Assembly (NCBI GenBank): GCA_037576215.1
Contig: JBANDB010000001.1
Coordinates: 62,001-126,000 of the forward strand
Reading direction: 5' to 3'
From: Armillaria gallica
Taxonomy: Eukaryota; Basidiomycota; Agaricomycetes; Agaricales; Physalacriaceae
Length of the DNA stretch: 64,000 bases
The notes under the pieces were generated by a model, which had not been told where the DNA came from, did no database searches, and was given only the letters and a program-made list of their open reading frames with translations. Every line of letters starts with the position of its first letter. Position 1 is the stretch's first letter. Shown one piece after another: positions 25,034-36,664 of the stretch. The position numbers and the translations under genes were made by a program.

Positions 25034-26762
25034 TTACCTTCGACTCACCGCCTGTACTATAGATCCAAGCCCCACGTTCCTCGGCTCTTTCACCTCATAC
25101 ACATACCTCCTCTTGAAGATCGCACCCCAGGCCGTAACACCCCGTTCGTAAACTCCCAACCGTTCCACCTGTCCCCCATCATTCCCCTTAATGACATCAT
25201 AAGTCCCTTCTTGCTTCAAATGATTCCTACACCTCTCCCTCGCCCATCTCACGTTGACCTGGCTCAGCCCAGGATTATGCCTCACCACCCCCACAGCTGT
25301 GTCCCGCATCTTCTCTCTCTCCCCATACCGGTGCCCCTTTGTTACCGAGAACGTCTTTAACGCGGGAAGTAGCCCCAGCATCGCGGAGAGATGCCTCACC
25401 CGGAATGCCGTAGTACACATGAAATGAAACTCCGTCAGTTTGGGGCAAGATAGCAGGATAGGTCGGATGAACTCGCAGTCGGAAGAGGGCGCGTCGTCGG
25501 GAATGTGCATCCATATATCGAGGGAGGTGAGAGAGGTGAGCGTTCGGAGGATCGGGCAGATCATGGGCATCCGTGAGTCGTAGAGTGGTTCGCAGGTAAG
25601 ATCGAGGGATGTGATGCTCTCTGGATGAGGAAGCTCTGCTAGCTGTTGGTAGATCCCGATGTACGTAGCCAACTTTGGTAAAGCATCAGATCCAAGGAAT
25701 GTCGATACGTTATCCGGTGAGAGCCATTGTTTAAAGTTCCACGCAAAACGTATGTAGTTCAGTGTGGAGTGGCTGGAAAGGAAATTCCCAAATATGATGT
25801 CATTTGGTGGACTGAGGGTGAAGTCATCTTGGTACCCAAACGAGCCGAGTGTGAGAGTTGCAAGCTTGGGCCAGTTACCCGTCGTTACGGGAGTGACATC
25901 AAATAGGCGCGCGGAAGTCGAAAAGCTGCAGAGCGAGAGCTCTTCAAGGTCCGGAGTGTGATTCAACAGCATATCCCACATTCTCTCAGGAAGCGCTTCC
26001 ATTGATGGGAACAGCTCGGAGCCACCTAATCCGTGCCGAACAGTCAACGAAAAGCTCTTTAAATTCCTGAACGAGAAGAGCTCGCTTTCCGGATCCAAGG
26101 GGAGATGTCCGACATTGCTGTATACCGTCCGTAACTGTGGACACCTATATCCCAGAAGAGAGAAAACAGACATAAGGAGACGTCACGGAAAACGTCACTT
26201 GGACTCACGAAAGCCGCAGTGTCTGCCAGAGGGAATCTTTCGGCATCTCCAGACCGTCCCAGTCAAACGTGTGCATCGTGGTCAGCGACTGGGCAATGCT
26301 CTCCACCGTGCTCGCAACCCAATTTTCATCTATCCTTTCATCTGCCTTTGGCCAGGCAAGATAATAATTTGGCCGCACGGCAAGCTTGTGGATATACCGA
26401 CAGACCTCAGGACGCTGTTGAAGCATCTTGAGTGTCTTGCGACACGTCCTGCTCGAGGTGAGAACGACAGTATCATATAGCGCCGGCATGAGAAGCGCGC
26501 GCAGATAAGACGACTGCAGCGTCGTCAAGTTAGTGGCAGGGACGAGCGTCGGGAACGATGTACGCACAGTCAAGCTCAGATTGAGCAGATCGTCCCTCCA
26601 TAGCAGGCTTGCAATCTCGAGGATGATGTCTGCTGGGAGCGTGGCAATGGCTTGAGGTGCCGATATCGTTAATGGCGCATGGGACCGAGAGAGAATGGGG
26701 ACTTGGAGGAGGATATTGAGGCTCCGTCGACGAAGGGACTTGGGCTGTTGCTCGAGGGACAT
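25034..26762 (-). CDS. F-box and leucine-rich-repeat-like protein
   Basis: Two exons (26762-26209 and 26144-25034) joined over a 64-bp intron give 554 aa. The start at 26762 opens MSLEQQPKSLRRRSLNILLQ; an upstream in-frame Met at 26843 would add 27 residues. The F-box is IATLPADIILEIASLLWRDD followed by LLNLSLTVRTSF. The remainder is a series of leucine-rich segments such as LRTVYSNVGHLPLD, TPDLEELSLCSF and SITSLDLTCEPL, typical of the substrate-binding half of basidiomycete F-box proteins. It probably acts as the receptor of an SCF ubiquitin ligase; the target is unknown. The intron junction reads RLSCPQLRTVY. A few residues after the F-box are less typical but no break is seen. Confidence 0.82.
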
Positions 26763-28780
26763 TGAGGAAGGGAATAAGAGGCTTTCACCATCGCCTATAT
26801 GGTGGTGAAAGGAAAAGGAGGGCCAAATCATCACACTCGGCATATGCCGAGCTATTGGTCGGCCCGCACATAGGGGCGATCACAACTGATGCTTCCCACC
26901 TAGTCAGTCATTCAGAGTGCTGTGATAATAGTCAACGGGAAAGACATGTATCCAGGGGGAGAAATCACACTTTTGCTACTGGTCGTTGTCGGACTGCCCA
27001 CAGTAGCGTTGGAAGATTCCTGGAGCATCGCACAGCACTTTTGCAGTGTTCGCAGCGGAAATTTTGAGAAGAAATACCACGCACAAGTATGGAAGCATGG
27101 GAGAAACCCTTCATAGATACACGTAACTCCCGCCACCGTAAGAGTAAATTGGGTAAGGACCCTGCCCGTTAAGGACGATCACGACAGCTGTTAGAATGTC
27201 TGGAGTCGATAAAAATCAGCGGTAGCCGTCTACTAGTGCATAGGTATGAGATTTCGCAGCCGATAAAAAGGACATACGCACTCTGGGCTGCGCTAATACC
27301 CGCACCACGGGCCGCCAAAAATCGAAGATCGTCTCAAGAAGCCGCTCTACCGATGGCCGAATATGAGAAGATTACCACGATTAACAGACCTCTGGAATGA
27401 ACCTGGGGTGGTCTGATACAGCTTCGAGAACAGACCAATTAATGTGATAAGATCATCTAATGTGCGTGCACCGTCAATTAAATCCCACGGAAATATTGGG
27501 CGCTTACTGACAGGAATGTGATTGTCTGTCTGAATTGTAGATGGTGCTGTTCCCTACTGCGGTTGCGACGAGGCATCGATAGAGGTAAATTAGATCATTA
27601 TTCACCACTAGTAGGATCTACGACGCCAGCTGCTCGAAGATGTGGCAAGGTGTTTGAATTGTCAATAACAGCGCTAGCCACCTGCTGCTGCATAGGTATA
27701 CGATTTCTCAGCCAACACCATGCGCTCTGGACTGGATGTCAGACATCGCTATGGCATTGAATCTATCAATGGCAGAATTTCGGGAAACAGGTGTCATAAA
27801 CCGCGGGTGATGGGTACAGCTTCGAGTGCCATATACCGTCGTCTGAGATGCATATACTTTCAAATCTCACAGATGAAGAGAACAACTAGCATGCTGTGTG
27901 GGGTGACAAAATTTTGGATGAAGAAATGTCGATTAAAATTTAATGTGGCTCACCATTTGCGGATATTAACAGAGAAGCCAACTAGACAATAGTAAGACAT
28001 TTAACGTGGACTCCGAGGACCGAGACACAGCATGATTCGGAAGATAACGAACGAAAATATCAACAACGAGTTGGGTCCTGTCGGCGTTTTAATGAAGGTT
28101 ATTGTTCGAAGTATTTGGCATATTGGCAGTGTCATTGGTGTTAAATGACTTCCTGCCCACAGAAAACCAGTCCAGGACAATGGATGCGAGTGATGGCGAG
28201 TTCCTTGAGAAGTTCACTATTGTTTTCTGACTGTGTCGCCGCCGACACATAGCTGTATGCGCATTTTACAGCGCCTGGGAGTATTGAAAACGTGGAAAAA
28301 AAGTGAACCACCCACCTCTCGATGAGCTACTGCAGGCGAAAAGTTCCTTTTCCTCCAATTACGCGCTAAGAAATTCCCCACGGGGCTGTGGCGCGATGAT
28401 AGTGGTGGTAGACGTAAAAAAAGCAAGGGCAGTCGTCGCGATCAGTGGCTGTGTAGCAACGCCATACCGGGTACTCAGCCCAAAATAGAATTGCCCACCA
28501 ACAGCGTCCATCTTACTCTTCCACCATGACTACGCTGTGCTACGTTTCGTACCGACTGTAAGTGTTTATTCCCCTTCCCATGTCTCTGTTCTGGAGACTT
28601 TCGCGTCTGGTTGGTCCAACATCAAGGTCCAGGTAATTAGGGTTGTCGTACCCCTTTCTTCCATTGCTCAGTGGAATACAAATTAGCGCGGCGGTCTTTG
28701 CCGGTTTACCTGGACTTGCGTTATACATATTACCCGCTGTGGTACCAGCAACACTTGGTAGCAATAGCACATAATATTAT
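26763..28780. other. Spacer with an eroded tandem duplication
   Basis: No supported gene in 2.0 kb. Two stretches, about 27170-27480 and 27640-27860, share several patches in the same order (GTGCATAGGTATGAGATTTC against CTGCATAGGTATACGATTTC; ACAGCTTCGAG in both), suggesting an old tandem duplication. A 19-base patch (GACACAGCATGATTCGGAA) at about 28023 recurs near 55149. Confidence 0.4.
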
Positions 28781-30095
28781 CTAGTCCCTGCTCAAACATG
28801 ATTCGATGACTTGCGGAATCCTCTCATCGACTTTGGACAAGATATCGACCAACTCTATCTGCATTGCGATACTGTCAGCAGTGGATATATCGCACCCAAG
28901 GCACCACTCACCCATATCTTCTCCTGCACCTTCAGCCCCGCTTCGCTCATGGCATAATCACTGACCTCTACTATTTCTGAGAACGAAACATAACTGCCGC
29001 GCAGACGTTTCTCGTCTTCTCCCCCTCCAACAGCAGCCCAAACCAGCTGTCGGCCACCCTCTTCCGTCGAGTAACCAAGTAACTTAACCGTGACCCAATC
29101 AGCAAGGGCCATATACCAGGTGTCTGTAGTACTTCGGCGCAACTCAGATTGGCAAAACCCAGGATTGACGGCATTGACGGTGATTGACTCTGGTAGACGG
29201 CTCTGAAGAGAGCGGGAGAAAAAGACGTTGAGGACTACACAAAATGATTAGTTGTCTGGGTACGCGGGAATTCACTGATACTAAGTACGTTTTGTCACTT
29301 TGTACCGCTCACTCTGCATGTTGCTAATCGCACAAATAAATATAGTGTGGTTGATGAGAATAGGCGCGCGGAAGATACCTTGGTGTACAATACTCTTGGC
29401 TTGAGAGCGTGGCCAAAATATCACCGTCCGTAACGGTTCTCGGAAGATTCGCCCAATGATGAACATCGCTAGCTACTACGCAGATACGCGGCATCGTGTT
29501 GTGTTCTTTAGCCGTGTGCAACATACGAGGAAGCAGGCGCAATACAAGTAAAGGGGATGCAATATCGTTGATTTGCAACCTATATAAAACTTGAGACAGA
29601 GGTCCCATATACGACTCGGAGGGAGGGAGACATACGAGGATTCCCATCCGTCAACAGTAGTACGATATTCCTTGGTTGGCATAACCCCGGCATTGAGAAC
29701 GAGGATATCCAGACGACCACCATCGGCTTCGAACTTGTTCGCAAAGGCGGTGACAGACGAGAAACGACTGAGGTCGACCAGCCAGAGCTCAGCTTTCTGG
29801 TAACCCGTTTCGGCCTTCAACCCTAGCAATAACAGTACGAAATTCAGCTCTACATATCTTGCCAGGTCAAAACATCATCCTTACTCTCCAAGGCAGCCTG
29901 TCCTCGTTCCTCATTCCGGCATGCCATGATAATCCTCTCTGGATTCATAGTAGCAAAATGTTTGGTAGCTTGAAATCCAAGACCAGTGTTGGCGCCGACT
30001 ACGATAACAGTCTTCCCAGAAAGATCGGCTTTGACGACTGGGGGCATTGTCTTTCCTTGATCTTGGACAAATGTGAGGAATGATCTTTTGGGCAT
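28781..30095 (-). CDS. Short-chain dehydrogenase/reductase
   Basis: NAD(P)-dependent oxidoreductase with a Rossmann fold. After a short leader, the first exon gives GKTVIVVGANTGLGFQATKH, the TGxxxGxG-type cofactor loop near residue 35. Further exons give AELWLVDLSRFSSVTAFANK and RLDILVLNAGVMP (the NAG motif), then IASPLLVLRLLPRML, RICVVASDVHHWA (active-site Ser region), and YKVTK, which fits the catalytic YxxxK. After that come SLQSRLPESITVNAVNPGF and a last exon IELVDILSKVDERIPQVIES with a TAG at 28783-28781. Several introns, some containing in-frame stops, separate the blocks. The size of about 330 aa and the layout match the retinol-dehydrogenase-like fungal SDRs. Substrate unknown; it could oxidise or reduce lipid or terpenoid alcohols. 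Confidence 0.82.
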
Positions 30096-30569
30096 GGTTT
30101 TGGTAAGTCGCCGGAAGGAGGGAATTAGGTTAAAGTCAAAGTAGACTCAATCTAAACCGCATATATGCGCATGACGGGTGACGTCAAACAGTAGTGCCGA
30201 ACGTGTTCGTCATATGTAACACACTAGTTCGAAACGGTCAGCCACAGATCTACAAGCTCATTGCCTTATGAAAATATCATGAACCGGCTCCCACATATGG
30301 AAAAGGCCCGGTTACAGGTCTACTCGTCATGATCGGGATCAATCATTGAAGGTGAAGGATCACACGGTAGAAATGGTGTATTACATTATGCTATTATGTT
30401 TGGGACCTTTTCCCTATCTACGTACAGATGTGAGTAGACAGTAAATGTGAACAATCGAGATTAGCACCATACGAGAGAGTCAAAGCACGTAGTCATTGAT
30501 CCCCCCACTCCACAAATAATTAGCATGCGGCCGGTGATCCGTCTTCCTATACTAGCCAGCTGCCAGCAA
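30096..30569. other. Spacer between SDR and membrane-protein genes
   Basis: About 0.5 kb containing the SDR promoter and the 3' flank of the membrane-protein gene. Nothing else is seen. Confidence 0.4.
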
Positions 30570-32445
30570 CTACGTCTTAGGCACGCGAAGGGGAGGAACG
30601 TTCCTCCCACCTGGCCTGCCGGGTGCTGCCGGCCCGCCATGGGACGAAGCATGCGAATCAACCGCGGGTGGATATCTGTCACTGTTATGTCTCCCGTGTC
30701 TGTTATGCCGCCCGTCCCGCGAAGAAATCGGAAGAGAGTGATACAATCTCGGCGTCTGAGCAGCAACATCCCTGCTCGAATGGGAATAGGGATTTCCCGA
30801 GGTGTGGTGCTTATCTGGGTGATATAGTTTGGGCGTCTGATCCGAGCTAGACGCCTTGCCCGAATGCGAATGTGATTTTCCCGGGACGTAGTGAGGCCTT
30901 GTTGATTCTCGGGCAGGATGAACGCGATGTGGAGGATTTTTTGGTGGGAGACGGGTGTCCATCACAGGGTGCTTTTCTAGAGGAGATATATTCTGCAGTG
31001 GATAATGCATGGCTCTCCATGGGTTTCTTTGCCCCGAAATGATAAATACAACGCCATCCCGGAATCTAGAGGGTAGACGCCGTATGTAGTTTCCTAAATC
31101 AACTCGTCTAGTCCAAATGAGCAAGCATACGGCATAGATAGGCTCGATGGCGACGGTAGCGGCAAGTAGCTAGGTGTATAAACGATTTAATGGAAGAAGA
31201 CAGATGTAACCTTGGAGGATCTCCTACCTGGCCAAAACCCAGGGGATCATAATCGATACGCGGTTCATACGGCGGTGCTTCGTCAAAGCTCTGAAGAAGT
31301 TTGTAGTAGTAATAGTCCATGTCGACGATCCATATTTTGAGTGTTCCCGCCCAACACGTGTAAGCTAGGACGATGCAAAGGAATATTGTCCATGGATGCG
31401 CACGGGTGATAACAATCCTGAAACCTTGAATTCAACGACATATAAGTAATTAAAACAAAGGACTGACCATTGCGATAGGCAAAAGGACCGAACAGAGAAC
31501 CATGTCATCTGGATGCATCGAAAACGAGGCCAGGGAACCACCTTCTGCATGTGTCTCCGATGCTCTTCTCGGATGTCGGAGAAATGGCGTAGGGCATAGA
31601 TGAGATAGAAGAATGGCAACAACGGTAGAAAGTAAATCGTGATCTCAAGGGCTTTCGCTGCAGTAATCGATCGATAAATGAACCATCCGATGACTGTAGG
31701 CGAAGGGCAGATCTCGCCCTTAAAGACATCAGCGAAATATATCAGAAGATCCAAGACGATCCAAAGAATTAACATGATCGTGGTGAGAACTCCAACGATT
31801 ATCTTGGACCTGGCGAGGCGTTCATATAGCGTGTTTCTTTTCCCCAAACACACACGGAGCGTCGAATATAGGAAATACAGGGAGAGGGGCGACACGGTGA
31901 TAGAGAGCGCGAAATGCGCGTCGGCCATGGAGAGGTTTCTCCGGCACATGCTGATGAATGTAACGAGGAGAATGCTGTACACTTGTACGAGCACGACACG
32001 TACTGACTCTGTCACGTCGTCATGAGACCATTTAATGAGTATCGCTGCCAGTGGAGGGCTTGGTCAGTCTTCGCTATAAGGTATGTAGGTCCAAGGACTA
32101 CGCACCCAGCATGACATTAGCAATGAAGACTATCGTTTATGGTCAGAACCGCGCCGATCTTCAAGCCAATCTGATCAAACGCACTGGACAATCGTACAGC
32201 GTAGCCTTGCATGTCGGGATCCCGACTGCTACGAGCGATACATTCGATATATTCCGTCGCTTGCCAAGAATGCGGACCGCCCATCGCCTATAAAACTTTC
32301 GCCGAGCCTTACGATTATCGAGGCTGCTGGACAGTGAGAGAGCGACAGCGAGGTAGAAATGAGCCACGCCTAGATCGCGGATATATAACGGCTCCGCCAC
32401 AGTCGCCCCTTCGGCTGCACACGATGGAAGGCTTGTTGACGTCAA
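30570..32445 (-). CDS. Multi-pass membrane protein with basic, His/Ser-rich C-terminal tail
   Basis: A family common in mushroom-forming fungi but of unknown function. The first exon starts MTSTSLPSCAAEGATVAEPL and has a hydrophobic span (GVAHFYLAVALSLSSSL) followed by a basic loop. The central exon (32015-31365) has spans VRVVLVQVYSILLVTFISM, LSITVSPLSLYFLYSTL, VGVLTTIMLILWIVLDLLI and ALEITIYFLPLLPFFYLIY. After it, TIFLCIVLAYTCWAGTL and, across an intron, LLAATVAIEPIYAVCLLIW add two more spans. I count about seven or eight. The last exon encodes a long hydrophilic tail rich in His, Ser, Arg and Pro, ending near 30570. The number of spans suggests a receptor-like or transporter-like protein, but I see no diagnostic motif. 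The start is the first Met before the first span; exon borders are approximate. Confidence 0.65.
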
Positions 32446-33505
32446 GCGAGCGCATGAAAGGTACTTAATGAACAGCTATTAGCATCCGGAATCAGGGCGA
32501 ACGACGACATGCCATACCAATCCGAACTTTGGCGCGCGGTCCTTATCAGGATAAGTCTGGCGACGGCGTTTTCATCCTCCCACTACCAACAATATGAGGT
32601 GCTGCACTGTTAAGGCCAAGGGGTAGTATGGCTGTTGAGGCTCGTATGTTTCTTCGCTTCCATTGCTGATGGAAGTTGGATGGAAATTTAATCGGATTGA
32701 TCGGGCCGAGGCGCCACTCTCTGCAGACCTCATAGCCGTATCAACTGCAAGGAGCTGACCGCTCGCGATCAAGTGGTCTACTTACTCCCAAATACTTTCG
32801 TTGTCAACTCAGTCAATACAGATCCTGCCAATCTTCGCCAGGAACCGTTTTCACCTAGTAAATCATCGCTTTGGTCAATTGCGTTTCGATTGAAAAGGCA
32901 TAAATTTCAGTTCATACTCCAAAATCAATCTAGGCAAAATCAGAGATAGACACCATAAGGCGAACCTTTGAAACAGGAAGGATAACACTCGAACGATCCA
33001 GGCCACCTTCACGTTTTTCTGCTCACGCTGAACCCTTACTTCTCGTCCAGGTAAAATTCTATCCCTCGGTCATGCGTCTCCAGCCATCATCTGTCATTTC
33101 GAACTACTTGAGGCTATGGATGTACTGGTAGCGGCCCAGATTTACTGAGAACAGTGTCGCTTGATCAGGACATATGATCTTTGAAGAACCCCCAAAGACT
33201 TCTTTATCCAAGTCTCCACGGATTTCAATATTGTCACTCTTTCATCTTGAACGTTGTCGAACACCTATCAAGTAATTGTGAACACGCGACTCAAGTCAGA
33301 GCTACACTGTTCCCGCTATCTGGCAAAAGTTACAGAAGCCTTGGCTAAGTCTCCGGTTGCTATATAAACTGCATATATATTGAGAGCACAGTAGATATGT
33401 CATCAGAATGATGATAACCATCTCAGACACATACCACACCATGTAGTCACAAAATCGCACATAGGGCCCAGGTACTAAAAACTACCTGCCTTCATCCATT
33501 CGATT
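32446..33505. other. Boundary region between genic half and repeat half
   Basis: No supported gene. It contains the promoter of the membrane-protein gene at its left. From about 33.5 kb onward tRNA-like elements begin. Confidence 0.4.
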
Positions 33506-33567
33506 GTGCCCTCTCGGATTCGAACCGAGATCAGAAATACGGTGATTACATTTATGCCAAAGGGTCT
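33506..33567 (-). pseudogene. tRNA-like element 1 (anticodon arm lost)
   Basis: On the minus strand it has a perfect T-arm (CTCGG, loop TTCGAAT, CCGAG), a B box GGTTCGAATCC and an A-box-like TGGCATAAATG. Only about 11 nt remain where an anticodon arm should be. An A-run at 33477-33481 would be a Pol III terminator 25 nt downstream. Confidence 0.6.
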
Positions 33568-33718
33568 TGGATGTGTTCTTGGTACTACAAGCATCGATCC
33601 CCGGTCGTTACTCTTCCTTAAACGCGTGACCAGACGCCCTTGTGCGCTTGTTCGTTAAATGTATATCACCAAACTCCGAAGTCACACCCGTGTTCATTGA
33701 CATCAGCTGGCGAATATC

Positions 33719-33747
33719 TGGATACCAATACCAATACCGATACCAAA
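33719..33747 (+). repeat. Short tandem repeat of ATACCA units
   Basis: A run of imperfect ATACCA/ATACCG hexamers, between tRNA-like elements 1 and 2. On the minus strand it encodes the low-complexity peptide YRYWYWYP inside a chance open frame. Confidence 0.6.
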
Positions 33748-33798
33748 ACATGGTGAGGGTAGTCAAAAACACATTGCATAATGCAGTGACAGACGATA

Positions 33799-33868
33799 GC
33801 ATCCTCTCGGATTCGAACCGAGTCGTGAATTCTCCGGATATGATGATTACGGTTATACCAAAAGGTCC
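33799..33868 (-). pseudogene. tRNA-like element 2
   Basis: Minus strand: A box TGGTATAACCG, B box GGTTCGAATCC and a perfect T-stem. The middle is longer than in most copies (about 19 nt) but forms no clean five-pair anticodon stem. An A-run lies near 33767. It marks the left edge of repeat unit 1 and matches elements at 55293 and 59213 in position. Confidence 0.6.
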
Positions 33869-34297
33869 TTGGACAGTGATGTGAAAGTATAGTATAGACG
33901 GGAGGGACGGCGGAGCGCTGTTTAAGAAGCTCTGCGTTTTTGGCTGGAGAGACATGGGGACAGCGGAAAGGGTGAAAGGAGGCAGGGAAGGAATGGGCAC
34001 GCGTCGGGCCTTACATAAACGCCATGACTCTCGATCAGCGCCAGCCTGACACAAGAATAGCAAGGGTGCCGGCGAGAGCGCGTGGTGGAAGCTGGCAGTT
34101 GGATGCGACACTGATAGCTGTGCCAAAACGACGTTCAGACACTTTGCCGTCACAAAGTCATCGTATAAGTAGATGCATTCTCTACTCGACAAAATGGCAA
34201 AGGCTCGCAGGCATAGCGTCCTGGTTCAGATGGAGAGTGTTGCCAAGTTTCCGCTGAAAAGAAAGTGACGCGTCGTGTTGAGTTTGCGGAGGCGACT

Positions 34298-34896
34298 AGG
34301 ACCCGTGTTTATTCCCCTAGAGGTCGGGGCAAAAGTCCGGACATATCTGGGCGGTTTGGGGCTCTAGGTTAGGGCAGAATCCGGACAAAATTGCCTGTCG
34401 ACGACTGATGGTTAGATCAATAGTCCGGACAAATTCCACGATGGGAACAAGGTTAGGGCAAAGTCCGGACACTGTGCAATGCCGTGCCAACATGCCAGGG
34501 CGAGTCATTGTCCTACTTTACCTCAATTCCCGGGTCCCTGTTCATTATGGCAGTGGCACTACCGTTATTGTTTGCCAAAATTTATAAAGGCCATTTATTG
34601 AGGAACAAAGTATCTTGCTAATATTACAAAGTATTCATATTGATGATGCTTTTTGCCCTGTACGAAGTTCTGTACTAGAATTTAGCATTGAGGACCGTGA
34701 CGATTTTTTCTTGGATTTTTACGATTTTCTGAAAAATATGAATTTAGGGCAAAATTCCGGACAAATCGCACGGAGGGGCCATGTTAGGACAAGAATCCGG
34801 ACAAAAATCAAAATTTGGCGAGACGAAAAGTCCGGACAATTTTTCAGATTTGGCAAAAATCCTGCCCTAACCTTCGGGGGAATAAACAGGGGTCCT
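34298..34896. mobile_element. MITE with 8-bp target duplication (599 bp)
   Basis: Terminal inverted repeats of 20 bp starting AGGACCC.TGTTTATTCCCC with one mismatch. It is flanked by the 8-bp direct repeat AGGCGACT (34290-34297 and 34897-34904). Unit 2 shows the empty site (GAGGCAACTAGGTCAAC at about 51311), proving insertion. Inside are seven copies of TCCGGAC, all in the same orientation (34336, 34380, 34424, 34464, 34756, 34796, 34831), most preceded by a TTAGGGCA-like stretch. There is no coding capacity. An 8-bp duplication fits the hAT superfamily. Confidence 0.85.
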
Positions 34897-35082
34897 AGGC
34901 GACTAGGTCAATAGCGATCACATGCTTTCAGCCCCGGCCCCCGAGCAAGGGCTGAAATTTTGTGGCGCATGCTCTCGCTGTACTGGGCCGTTCGCCTCGA
35001 GTTAAAGAGCCGTGCCCTTGCAATAGATGCAATTCCCGCGCGCTCGCCGTCCTGAAACAGTGAAGAGCTGTTCTCTCCTTGC

Positions 35083-35900
35083 TCAAGTGACATGGTATCC
35101 GGGGATTGTGAAACGTCGGCCCTGCCCATCTGTCTTCTTCGGCGCGAGCTGTTCCGTCAAATTGAGGCCATCTGGTAACGAAAGCGGTTCCTTTGTTTCT
35201 GAGGTGAGAACCAACGACGGCGTGAGGAATGCTGAGCGTATAAGCCTATAGGGACCTTCCGACAGCCAGGAGCTCTGGGATCGCGTGGTAAGAGAAAGAT
35301 ACGCACTTGTCGATTCGCGGTCAGAGGAGACATAAGGGACGGAAGGTGATTCTTCTGGGGCGTACTGTGATTGCTGTAGGATCCGGGATTGCTGACACTG
35401 TGTCGAGAATAATGAGCGTGGTTGGGTCGCTGGGATTGGTGACGCTGTGACAAGAAGAGGCAAAATAGAGTAGATGGCGACGTACCTATACAGTCGTCCC
35501 TTCAAATTGACGATAGATCACTCAAGCTCAGCGCCATCCTGCTTGCCCTCTTTGAGAACCCGTATTTTGCGCCCGTTCGCCCATTCCGTTTGTATGCGTT
35601 CGAGATGCTGGTCGTCGGAGAGGAGAAGGGATATCCAATATCCACGTGGGCAGGATGCTGTCGAGTCGGAATACGAATCGGTCCGGGCTCGATCTCTTCC
35701 CAAAACTTTTACCTACGATGCCGCCCCATTTTGGACTTCTCCCCGATATTCTTTGCTTACACGTTCAAAATGGTCGATAGGCGCTTCCAGGAAATCGATT
35801 CTTCGTCGACGTTGCCCGGTTCAGCGGACCTTTGGACCTCTTGGTGGTTTTTATCTTGTTCTGTTCTAAAATGGCGTCAGTATCACTTGCCTTGCCACTA
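35083..35900 (-). pseudogene. Unknown multi-exon gene remnant, unit 1 copy
   Basis: Minus-strand blocks shared with the other units: MNPSGKASDTDAILEQNKIK, then a putative intron starting GTAAGC, then QTEWANGRKIRVLKEGKQDG, then a putative intron starting GTACGTCGCC, then NPGSYSNHSTPQKNHLPS, an intron starting GTGCGTATC, and a short basic end KQRNRFR. Compared with the unit 2 copy, one base is missing just before PLNRATS, so the frame breaks there. Alternatively, the last part can be read without introns as a 140-codon frame with a signal-peptide-like start (YVAIYSILPLLVTASP), but that start lies in the putative intron. I do not recognise the family. Confidence 0.4.
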
Positions 35901-36406
35901 GGGTTCATGCATGAGACTTTAAAAATATGTGGCGCGCCTGGCTATGCTTCTTAAGCACTGGCGCGGCTCAAACTGACTATCTGCCACTGTTCGACCATCT
36001 TCTACACCGCACCAGAGGACACCGTGACGTTGGGTTCACGGTTTCTGTCCTCATTCATACTGATGGAGCGAAGGACGACTGCCCGTCGGACCACAGCCCA
36101 CCAAGCTCAAGCTCGAAAACCGGATGTATACCCTCGACGTCTAACCTGCATATCCTTCGCTTCGTACTGCGCTCAATCTGAACGATGACACCCATTCGCT
36201 GTCAGCGGGAGTGGACAAAAGAAGATTCTGGGACTCGATAACGTCTGGTGTATCTGTTGTAGCATAATGATCATTCCTCTTCGCGCTAGTCATCTAATCT
36301 TCCCACCCGTGAAGGAACGAGAAGATCTGGATTCTGCACTCCTCGACTATAATGACTGCTGACAAAATTACATCACAAAAATAACTAATACAATGGACCA
36401 ATCCAT

Positions 36407-36464
36407 GAACAGAGTCAGAATCGAACCGAGATCATGATAACTCCGCGGTTTCACCAAAGTGCCC
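36407..36464 (-). pseudogene. tRNA-like element 3
   Basis: Class with 5' end GGGCACTTTGG on the minus strand. The B box is changed to GGTTCGATTCT, and the D arm is shortened to GGTG..CCGC. An A-run lies at 36376-36380. It follows a CATATCCTTCGC module by about 260 bp. Confidence 0.5.
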
Positions 36465-36598
36465 ATACTACCTACGCTGGGTAACTCCTTGGCGAAAGAT
36501 ATAATGCCAATGCTCGCAACAGGTCACCATCCCGCTCTTTGAAGACTAAAGCGGGGTGAAACCAAAACTAAGAAAATACTTCGATAACTTAGAGTTAT

Positions 36599-36664
36599 GG
36601 ACCCTGGCGGATTCGAACCGAGATCGTGAAACGGCGGTGGATTTACGATCATGCCAAAGGGTGG
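36599..36664 (-). pseudogene. tRNA-like element 4
   Basis: Minus strand: B box GGTTCGAATCC; A box TGGCATGATCG; acceptor 3' half AGGGTCC, as in the family consensus. Matches 53593, 57667 and 61412 in position within the units. Confidence 0.6.

Noticed and set aside
33608..34192. Minus-strand frame of 194 codons.
   Set aside because: It covers tRNA-like element 2 and an ATACCA tandem repeat and is not conserved as a frame in units 3 and 4; probably chance.
35083..35505. A 140-codon minus-strand frame with a signal-peptide-like start, suggesting a secreted effector.
   Set aside because: The hydrophobic start coincides with a stretch that has intron borders (GTACGT..CACAG), and the same stretch in unit 2 is followed by a stop. 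I treat it as intron sequence within a gene remnant.
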